Below are positions 54,390 through 61,784 of a stretch of 64,000 bases of DNA, in pieces. The number at the start of each line of letters is the position of its first letter. Position 1 is the first letter of the stretch. Where the stretch lies: assembly GCF_002896875.1 (NCBI RefSeq), contig NZ_CP023278.1:5898501-5962500 (forward strand). Reading direction: 5' to 3'. Position numbers and translations under genes: made by a program. The stretch is from Nostoc sp. CENA543. Lineage in GTDB: Bacteria > Cyanobacteriota > Cyanobacteriia > Cyanobacteriales > Nostocaceae. The notes below the pieces were generated by a model. That model worked only from the letters and a program-made list of their open reading frames with translations. It was not told the origin of the DNA and did not search any database.

Positions 54390-56399
54390 ATGAGCATTTC
54401 GACTTCCGTGCTGAGTGATTTGCTACAGTCCCTACCTTACCTGCGGCCCCAGCTATACTTTAAAGCTTCGTTAACGGCCCTCTCCCATGCAATGGAAGAT
54501 CAGGTGTTGGCTGCGACTTTAGACCAACCGCTAATAATTGCTAGTTTTCAAAGAGAGAGATTCTATCGCCAAGAAGCTCACCGTTATCAGCGTTTGTCGC
54601 AAAGAAGTAATCAAATATACGTGCTGTCTGCGCCGGAAACGGATTTTACCAATAGTTCTGAATACTATGAGAAGGTAGCATTTGAACAAGATGATGCTTT
54701 AACTCAAGAGTGGCACCTAGTAGTTATTGCTGATAATTATGCTACCTGCTTAGTGTGTCGGGAAAGCCTGGGGTCGATCGCCAAAAATCGGCAAATACCT
54801 GATTTGCTACCGAGTTTGGAGATGGATACAGGGAGACGCTTTGAAGGTATTTGGACATCAGAACGGGGAGTCAGTATTAAAGCCGCGCAGTTGCTCTTAG
54901 ACAGGATTTTAGTGTATAGACCAGACTTGGCGAGCAAGGTGGAGAAAGCCCGCCAAAGATTTGGTATAGGGGGTAATAAAGCTTATTACTCCAATTTGAT
55001 TACTGAATACGCTTGTGATATTGATACAGACCCCTTTGTACAACGCTTAGTTACCTATCTGCAAGCTAGTCAGTACAAATTACACAAAGCTTATCGCTCC
55101 ATTGCTGCCCAAGCCCGTAAAGAACGTTTAATTAACTCAATTAGTACAGCAATTAGGCGATCGCTAGACCCCCACGAAGTGCTACAAATCGCCGCCCAAG
55201 AACTAGGACAGCACTTAGGGGCTAGTCGTTGTCTGATTTACCGCGCTCAAGCTTCAGAAGCTCAAGCCACTATCGAACACGAGTTTTTAACCCCTGGGAT
55301 AGTGTCAATTGCTGGCCAAACTTGGGAGTTAAAGCAAAATCCCCTCTTCCAAGCAGTGGTGGATCATGGTGAGGGTGTCTATGTGAGTGACACCATGAAT
55401 GATGCCCGTGTTGCTAAGTCTCCCACACTGTCTTCCATTGTCAGAAAATTTGCCGTGCGTTCCTGGTTAATTGAGCCGGTATTGTTCCAAGGGCGACTGT
55501 TAGGAATTGTGGAACTCCATTACTGCACCCTGCCGCCCCACCAATGGCAACAAAGTGAACTAGACTTAGTAAAAGCGATCGCTACTCAAATCGGTGCGGC
55601 TTTAATGCAAGCTGAAGCCTACGCCAACTTAGAAGAACTCAACCAGCAGCTAGAAGCCCTAGATCGTACCCGTAGCAACCTCATCGCTATTACCGGACAC
55701 GAACTCCGCACCCCCTTATCAACGATTCAAGTGTGTCTGGAAAGTCTCGCCACTGAACCAGATATGCCTTTAGAATTGCGGCAAGTCATGCTCAATACGG
55801 CTTTAGCGGACTCAGAACGGATGCGAAAGCTGGTGCAAGATTTCCTCACCCTGTCTAACTTAGAAAGCGGCCGCGTGGAATGGCATCCAGAATCCCTGAC
55901 TTTGCAGGAATGCGTAGATTTAGCCCTCAGCCGCATTCGCGCCCGTCCTACCGTCGAAAAACCCCCCGCTATTACAGCGCAAATCGCCCAGAACCTGCCT
56001 TTAGTGAGAGCCGATGGCGATTGGTTGGTGGAAGTTTTAGCTAAACTCGTCGATAATGCCTGTAAATTTACCCCCACCCAAGGTCAAATAATTATCAGTG
56101 CTGACCAAAATAGCAACCAGATGGTAGAAGTTGCCGTCATCGACACAGGACGGGGTATTGAACCCAATCTTCTAGAAATTGTCTTTGACCGTTTCTACCA
56201 AGAAGAAGGCGCATTGCGACGAACTGCCGGTGGTACAGGACTAGGTTTAGCTATCTGTCGGCAAATCGTCAACGGCTGGGGCGGGACAATTTGGGCAGAA
56301 TCCAACGGTAAAGACCAAGGCAGTCAGTTTCATTTCACCATCCCCATCGTTCAAGCCAGCAAAGAGGAAAGTAAATCAAAAGTCAAGAGTAAAAAATAG
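54390..56399 (+). CDS. Sensor histidine kinase with DICT and GAF domains
   Basis: A 669-residue soluble two-component kinase. Residues about 15-150 form a DICT domain (often linked to light or diguanylate signalling), 250-410 a GAF domain, 415-430 a coiled linker, then HisKA with the phosphorylated His at about 437 in ITGHELRTPLS and a HATPase domain with DNACKFTP (N box), DTGRGI (G1) and GGTGLGLAI (G2). No response regulator gene is adjacent, so it is an orphan. No bilin-binding GAF cysteine motif was identified with certainty. Confidence 0.92.
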   Translation: MSISTSVLSDLLQSLPYLRPQLYFKASLTALSHAMEDQVLAATLDQPLIIASFQRERFYRQEAHRYQRLSQRSNQIYVLSAPETDFTNSSEYYEKVAFEQDDALTQEWHLVVIADNYATCLVCRESLGSIAKNRQIPDLLPSLEMDTGRRFEGIWTSERGVSIKAAQLLLDRILVYRPDLASKVEKARQRFGIGGNKAYYSNLITEYACDIDTDPFVQRLVTYLQASQYKLHKAYRSIAAQARKERLINSISTAIRRSLDPHEVLQIAAQELGQHLGASRCLIYRAQASEAQATIEHEFLTPGIVSIAGQTWELKQNPLFQAVVDHGEGVYVSDTMNDARVAKSPTLSSIVRKFAVRSWLIEPVLFQGRLLGIVELHYCTLPPHQWQQSELDLVKAIATQIGAALMQAEAYANLEELNQQLEALDRTRSNLIAITGHELRTPLSTIQVCLESLATEPDMPLELRQVMLNTALADSERMRKLVQDFLTLSNLESGRVEWHPESLTLQECVDLALSRIRARPTVEKPPAITAQIAQNLPLVRADGDWLVEVLAKLVDNACKFTPTQGQIIISADQNSNQMVEVAVIDTGRGIEPNLLEIVFDRFYQEEGALRRTAGGTGLGLAICRQIVNGWGGTIWAESNGKDQGSQFHFTIPIVQASKEESKSKVKSKK

Positions 56400-56432
56400 T
56401 CAATAGTCCATATTTCTCAAAACTATAAGAAT

Positions 56433-56490
56433 AATTGACTATTGACTGATGACTAATGACTAATGACTAATAACTAATCACTAACGACTG
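56433..56490. repeat. Heptamer block upstream of psaD
   Basis: TTGACTA, TGACTAA and ACTAATAACTAATCACTAACGACT heptamers, partly degenerate, run to about 78 bases before the psaD start codon. Confidence 0.8.
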
Positions 56491-56567
56491 TTACAGACTG
56501 TGACACGATCGCAATATGATCGTGATGGCGGTGTTAGGATGCCCTAAAAACGTTGAGAGAATCCCTT

Positions 56568-56987
56568 ATGGCAGAAACACTTTCTGGAAAAACTCCACTG
56601 TTTGCTGGCAGCACTGGTGGCTTGCTCACCAAAGCTCAAGTAGAAGAAAAATACGCTATCACCTGGACTAGCCCCAAAGCGCAGGTTTTTGAACTACCCA
56701 CCGGCGGTGCAGCTACCATGCACGCAGGCGAAAACCTGTTGTACTTGGCGCGGAAAGAATATGGTATCGCTCTAGGCGGTCAACTCCGTAAATTTAAAAT
56801 CACAGACTACAAAATTTACCGGATTCTCCCCAGTGGCGAAACCACTTTCATTCACCCAGCTGATGGCGTATTCCCAGAAAAAGTGAATCCTGGTCGTGAG
56901 AAAGTCCGTCACGTTCCCCGCAGCATTGGGGAAAATCCCAGCCCTTCACAAGTCAAGTTCTCTGGTAAAGCTACCCATGATGTGTAG
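56568..56987 (+). CDS. psaD: Photosystem I subunit II (PsaD)
   Basis: PsaD is a stromal-side subunit of photosystem I that docks ferredoxin and stabilises PsaC. The 139-residue product starting [20 protein letters not shown] has the expected length and sequence, with [21 protein letters not shown], then [19 protein letters not shown] and [16 protein letters not shown]. The frame stays open upstream to a TTG at 56553, but the ATG at 56568 gives the canonical N-terminus. It is a single-gene unit, followed by a repeat block and trpE. Confidence 0.97.
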   Translation: MAETLSGKTPLFAGSTGGLLTKAQVEEKYAITWTSPKAQVFELPTGGAATMHAGENLLYLARKEYGIALGGQLRKFKITDYKIYRILPSGETTFIHPADGVFPEKVNPGREKVRHVPRSIGENPSPSQVKFSGKATHDV

Positions 56988-56990
56988 AGA

Positions 56991-57136
56991 CTAGGGACTA
57001 GGGACTGGGTACTAGGTACTAGGTACTGGGTAAAAGCACAAGAGCAGAGGAGTAGAGGGAATATCATCTTCTATATCCCATACCCAATACCCAGTCACCA
57101 ATCCCCAGTCCCCAATCCCTAATCCCCAATCCCCAA
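56991..57136. repeat. G-rich/C-rich self-complementary repeat between psaD and trpE
   Basis: GGGACTA and GGTACTA units (56994-57031) pass into C-rich units (57074-57136) such as ACCCAGTC and CCCCAATC. The two halves are partly complementary, so a long imperfect hairpin is possible. The design is the same as in the two elements at the phosphate transporter gene, though sequence agreement is limited to the heptamers. Confidence 0.85.
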
Positions 57137-57139
57137 ATT

Positions 57140-58660
57140 ATGCCTATGATTTTCCCCGATTTTTCCGAATTTTCTCAGCTAGCTCTCCAAGGTAATTTTG
57201 TCCCTGTGTATCAAGAATGGGTAGCCGACCTCGATACACCTGTTTCGGCTTGGTACAAGGTTTGTGCGGGACAACCCTACAGTTTTTTGCTGGAGTCGGT
57301 GGAAGGTGGGGAAAAAATCGGGCGTTATAGTTTACTCGGTTGTGATCCACTATGGATTTTAGAAGCCAGGGGTGACTCTACCACCCAAACCCATCGCGAT
57401 GGTTCTCAGGTGGTGTTTACAGGCGACCCATTCACAGCTTTGGCTGATTGTCTTGAGCCTTTTGTCCCTGTCAAATTACCCCAATTACCCCCAGGCATCG
57501 GGGGATTATTTGGCTTTTGGGGTTATGAGTTGATTCGCTGGATTGAACCTCGTGTTCCTGTCCATCCCCAAGATGAACGCAATATTCCTGATGGCTTGTG
57601 GATGCAGGTAGACCACCTATTGATTTTTGACCAGGTAAAACGGAAAATCTGGGCGATCGCCTATGCTGATTTACGCGACCCCCAAGTAGATTTAAAATCG
57701 GCATATGAAAAAGCTGGCGATCGCGTCACTCAAATGGTCAGCAAGTTATCTTTGCCCCTATCACCACAAAAAACTATTCTGGAGTGGACACCCCCCAACC
57801 AAGCCAAAGTTTCCCAAGCACCAGAATATAGCAGCAATTTCACCCCTCAAGAATTTTGCGCTAGTGTCCAAAAGGCTAAGGAATACATCAAAGCCGGAGA
57901 TATTTTTCAAGTCGTCATTTCGCAACGCCTCTCGACGCAATACACAGGCGATCCTTTCTCTTTGTACCGTTCCCTACGGCAAATTAATCCTTCGCCTTAC
58001 ATGGCTTATTTCCACTTCCAAGACTGGCAAATTATCGGTTCTAGTCCTGAAGTGATGGTAAAGGCCGAACGAGACGCAGAAGGCGGAATTATCGCCACTG
58101 TACGTCCCATTGCGGGAACGCGTCCACGGGGGAAAACGACTCAGGAGGATTTAGCTTTAGCAGCAGATTTATTACAAGACCCCAAAGAAATCGCCGAACA
58201 CGTCATGTTAGTGGATTTAGGGCGCAATGATTTGGGGCGTGTTTGTGAAAGTGGTAGTGTGAAAGTTGATGAATTAATGGTAGTGGAGCGTTATTCCCAT
58301 GTGATGCACATTGTCAGCAATGTGGTGGGGAAATTAGCCTCTCATAAAACCGCTTGGGATTTATTAAAAGCCTGCTTCCCGGCTGGAACAGTGAGTGGCG
58401 CACCCAAAATTCGGGCGATGGAAATTATCAACGAATTAGAACCAACTCGCCGGGGTGTATATTCGGGAGTCTATGGTTATTACGATTTTGAAGGACAATT
58501 AAATAGTGCGATCGCTATTCGCACAATGGTAGTTAAAGACCATACCGTCACTGTACAAGCTGGTGCTGGCTTAGTTGCAGATTCTGAACCAGAAAAGGAA
58601 TATGAAGAAACTTTAAACAAAGCCAGAGGTCTACTCGTTGCCATTCGTTCTTTACGCTGA
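57140..58660 (+). CDS. trpE: Anthranilate synthase component I
   Basis: Converts chorismate to anthranilate, the first step of tryptophan synthesis, with a TrpG glutaminase partner not seen here. The 506-residue protein has the N-terminal LLESVEGGEKIGRYSLLG motif that binds the tryptophan feedback inhibitor and the chorismate-utilising domain at about 240-500: AGDIFQVVISQRL, RPIAGTRPRG, DLGRNDLGRV, CFPAGTVSGAPKIRAM and QAGAGLVADS. These favour TrpE over PabB or isochorismate synthase. Its start is just after the repeat at 56991-57136. Confidence 0.93.
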   Translation: MPMIFPDFSEFSQLALQGNFVPVYQEWVADLDTPVSAWYKVCAGQPYSFLLESVEGGEKIGRYSLLGCDPLWILEARGDSTTQTHRDGSQVVFTGDPFTALADCLEPFVPVKLPQLPPGIGGLFGFWGYELIRWIEPRVPVHPQDERNIPDGLWMQVDHLLIFDQVKRKIWAIAYADLRDPQVDLKSAYEKAGDRVTQMVSKLSLPLSPQKTILEWTPPNQAKVSQAPEYSSNFTPQEFCASVQKAKEYIKAGDIFQVVISQRLSTQYTGDPFSLYRSLRQINPSPYMAYFHFQDWQIIGSSPEVMVKAERDAEGGIIATVRPIAGTRPRGKTTQEDLALAADLLQDPKEIAEHVMLVDLGRNDLGRVCESGSVKVDELMVVERYSHVMHIVSNVVGKLASHKTAWDLLKACFPAGTVSGAPKIRAMEIINELEPTRRGVYSGVYGYYDFEGQLNSAIAIRTMVVKDHTVTVQAGAGLVADSEPEKEYEETLNKARGLLVAIRSLR

Positions 58661-58685
58661 CAACAGTAGCAATACCAGTGGTCAT

Positions 58686-58758
58686 TTGTAGGGGCGGGTT
58701 AATCAAATATCATGAACAAGTAACGATGATATCGGTGAACCCGCCCCTACCGAGTCTC
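58686..58758. repeat. 73-bp element, copy 2
   Basis: Same length and mostly the same sequence as 51052-51124, beginning TTGTAGGGGCGGGTTAATCA. In this copy the ends are longer inverted repeats: GTAGGGGCGGGTT near the left and AACCCGCCCCTAC near the right. It lies 26 bases after trpE, between convergent genes. Confidence 0.88.
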
Positions 58759-58828
58759 ATTAGCTCCCAGCATCGACTATTTTTGGATATAGAAGGTTTT
58801 CCTAATTCACATCAGGCCTAACTTTTTG

Positions 58829-59806
58829 CTACTTACTTAAAGTCAGCACATTTTCTGCAACTAAACAAAGATCAGCCACAGCATATTTAACCACTACTGA
58901 ACTTTGGGTAGCATTGCAAGAACTCTTGAGGTTGAGTGTCTTGCTATGATCCTTAATTAGTCTTGCTTGGTAAGTGTAAATTGAGTCACTTTTAGTCGCA
59001 AAAGTTAATTCCCCCAGCAATGTATTGTTGTCTAAACTTTGCTCTAAAATTTTGCCTGCAACTTTATAGTTAAACCAATTCCATCCCTGACTCAGCATTA
59101 AATCTCTTTCTAAAACTTGTAGTGCAGGGTGTAAAATTCCCCAGCCTCTATAAACTGACTTCAAATTTTGAATATCGCCTGTACGCGTCAGTATTACTTG
59201 AAAAGAATTCTCGTTTAATTGCCCATAATACCTACCTTCAGGTAAGTCTATAGCTGTAGGTGCAAATCTATGTCCACCAAAATGACTAGACCTCCAAACC
59301 CTCACGTTTTCTAAACTTAGATTAGTAATTGTATCTTGGGCGTAAAAATAAAAAGGATTACCATACCTAGCACAGCACTTATCATAACTACCGTGGGTAC
59401 AGATTAAAATATCTCTGGTAATATGAGTTTCTATTTCAGAATCCGGCGTTTTTCCCCATAACCATTGTTTAACAACAGATGCCACCTGATCAATATTACT
59501 AAGTTTAAATTCATGTTTAATATACCCAGAACTTAAACCTATTTGTTTTTGGTAAATCAATAGGGTTGTATGTTCTGCTTTATGAGTGTAATCATTAGCA
59601 ATTAAAAGAAATCTTACCGGTAATTTAGTTTTATTGACTTCCTCTACTAATATCTGCAAATTATGCGGAATCCATTTAGAACTAAAAGCATTTGTCATCC
59701 AAGGTAAAGGACATTCAACTAGTATGTAGGTTTGATAGTCAGTAGCACTACCAATGACTTCTTCTCCTAGTTGACGTGTAGCATCAGAACAAAAAAAACT
59801 ATTCAT
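58829..59806 (-). CDS. Sucrase/ferredoxin-like family protein
   Basis: A 325-residue protein of the sucraseferredoxin-like family (PF06999) with a thioredoxin-fold ferredoxin-like core. The presumed [2Fe-2S] or redox motif is ILICTHGSYDKCCARYG near 150-166, and the conserved VWRSSHFGGHRFAPTAIDLPEG follows near 188-209. The name comes from an early cloning report; sucrose cleavage is not expected. The function in cyanobacteria is unknown, perhaps electron transfer. Convergent with trpE. Confidence 0.85.
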   Translation of the reverse strand: MNSFFCSDATRQLGEEVIGSATDYQTYILVECPLPWMTNAFSSKWIPHNLQILVEEVNKTKLPVRFLLIANDYTHKAEHTTLLIYQKQIGLSSGYIKHEFKLSNIDQVASVVKQWLWGKTPDSEIETHITRDILICTHGSYDKCCARYGNPFYFYAQDTITNLSLENVRVWRSSHFGGHRFAPTAIDLPEGRYYGQLNENSFQVILTRTGDIQNLKSVYRGWGILHPALQVLERDLMLSQGWNWFNYKVAGKILEQSLDNNTLLGELTFATKSDSIYTYQARLIKDHSKTLNLKSSCNATQSSVVVKYAVADLCLVAENVLTLSK

Positions 59807-60761
59807 TAATCCCTACAAAATAATGATGGTTTTAAACAATGTTTTAAATCAATAATTGTATTTGCGATTACAATTATTTGCTCAGAAGATTTTCACCCTT
59901 ATCCACGTAGCCACTTTATAGCATTCTTTCTCCAAAACGTCCTCCCTATTAAGAAAAATTCCAAAATAGAAAATACGTAAATTTTTCACTTTTTCTAGTA
60001 AAGAATACTAGATGTGGAAATTTTATAAAGTTTTCATGCTTACATAAATTCCTAATATCTTCATCCAATTATTATCAAAGAGCTTAATTAACTGTGTATT
60101 TATATGTAATGGCTTGGTATTAAAATTTTTCAATAAAACATATCCTCTTAGCATAAAAATTGTTAAAAATTAATATTTTCATCATTCAAGACTTCTAAAG
60201 ACTGTTAGTGACACAATCAGCCATGTAACTTAGTGCTGTTACAGCAATACATCAAAATATTGAGAAATTTTATCAATAAATATGCAAAAAAATATTGGGT
60301 GAATCAGGACATCTAGAAATAAATGATTTCCCCATCAATAAAGATGAGTAACGGCTAACTAATCTATTTCAGGCATTCTTGCGCTTAGTTCATCGAAACT
60401 AAACGCAGATACATTTAGCTACTCAGGAAATACTCCTGGTCACTTAATCGATGGTGGGGTTTTTCATGCACCTTACTTAAATTTAACTGAAAGTAGAGAC
60501 TAATGCAATAATTTGTTGACATTTGGATGAATTATTTATCAACAAAAATCATAGAAAGCTTTGCCAAGCAATCATTATGGCGGTTTCTTGATTTTCAGTT
60601 GAGCCATTGAAAATCTTGATTTAGTCAATAAATATTCTCAATAGTGAGATAGAGTCAGAGTCTTTAATTACTCAATCTATGAACTCACATTCCTCCCAGC
60701 CATCTGCTTTTGAGGTATGTTACTGTTTTAAACCTAATCTAATGACTATGTGGTAAGAACT
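59807..60761. other. 955-bp AT-rich gap
   Basis: Between the divergent sucrase/ferredoxin-like and ROK kinase genes. No repeat array, perfect NtcA box or coding sequence above noise was noticed. A 25-codon frame (60679-60756) overlaps the upstream region of the ROK gene but has no support. A promoter for each neighbour must be present. I cannot exclude a non-coding RNA. Confidence 0.5.
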
Positions 60762-61733
60762 ATGAAGTTGATTTTAGCCCTAGATTTTGGTGGGACAAAA
60801 CTAGCAGCAGGTATAGTCAATGCAGACTCTAGGGAATGGTTAAACTATGAACGTCGTTTCTCTCCCTCTAACGCCGATGCTAACACAGATTTAGAGATCA
60901 TGCGATCGCTCATTCACTCCCTGCTCCCAGAAACGACACCCGCAGCCATTGGTGTCAGTTTTGGCGGCCCCGTAGATGCAACCACAGGAACAGTCAGGCT
61001 ATCTCATCACGTCCCTGGTTGGGAAAATATTCCTCTCAAAAACTTACTAGAAGAAGAGTTTGGCGTACCTACTAGTGTAGATAATGATGCCAACGTTGCG
61101 GCTTTAGGGGAACAAAAATTTGGTGCTGGTCAAGGATACGATAGCTTGTTTTACATTACTATTAGCACTGGTGTCGGCGGTGGTTGGATACTCAACAGTA
61201 AACCCTGGCGGGGTGCAGTTGGTATGGCTGGTGAAATCGGTCATATGGTTGTAGACAAAGATGGCCCTGTATGTTTGTGTGGTAAACGGGGATGTGTAGA
61301 ACGTTTGGCATCAGGCCCTTACATGGCAAAAGATGTGAAAAACTATTTATTAAATCAACCAGAACAGCACAAAAACTCAGAAGGAGTAATATTAAGAACT
61401 TTAGTTAACCATAATTTAGATTTAATTACAGGAAAAATTATTAGTGAAGCTGCTGCACAAGGTGATCAACTAGCAAAAATGACCTTGCTAAATGGTGCAT
61501 GGGCTTTGGGTGTAGGTATTGGCAACGTTGCCAATTTAATTAATCCCCAACGTTTTATTTTAGGAGGGAGTGTCACCAAAGCTGGGGAACTTTGGTGGAG
61601 TATGTTACAAAAAACCGCGAGAGAAACCGCCTTGCCAGAAGTAATATTAGAAATCGTACCCGCCGCGTTAGCAGATGATGCGCCATTATGGGGTGCGGTA
61701 GCCTTAGCCCAAGAAATTCTCAGTCGGGAATAA
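60762..61733 (+). CDS. ROK-family sugar kinase (glucokinase-like)
   Basis: A 323-residue ROK protein. The ATP-binding loop LDFGGTKLAAG is at 6-16, the sugar-binding region VDNDANVAALGEQKFGAG near 105-122 includes the catalytic Asp, and the ROK zinc signature CLCGKRGCVERLASG is near 171-185. It has no N-terminal winged helix, so it is an enzyme and not a repressor. Glucose is the most likely substrate, though other hexoses are possible. The frame is open to a GTG at 60750; the ATG at 60762 (MKLILALDFGGTK) is preferred. Confidence 0.9.
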   Translation: MKLILALDFGGTKLAAGIVNADSREWLNYERRFSPSNADANTDLEIMRSLIHSLLPETTPAAIGVSFGGPVDATTGTVRLSHHVPGWENIPLKNLLEEEFGVPTSVDNDANVAALGEQKFGAGQGYDSLFYITISTGVGGGWILNSKPWRGAVGMAGEIGHMVVDKDGPVCLCGKRGCVERLASGPYMAKDVKNYLLNQPEQHKNSEGVILRTLVNHNLDLITGKIISEAAAQGDQLAKMTLLNGAWALGVGIGNVANLINPQRFILGGSVTKAGELWWSMLQKTARETALPEVILEIVPAALADDAPLWGAVALAQEILSRE

Positions 61734-61784
61734 GTTGGAAACTGTTCCCTATTCCCACCAAAGAACTATTTCAATAAACATTCA

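Noticed and set aside
56553-56567. TTG start giving PsaD five extra residues
   Set aside because: The ATG at 56568 yields the canonical MAETLSGK N-terminus and the usual length.
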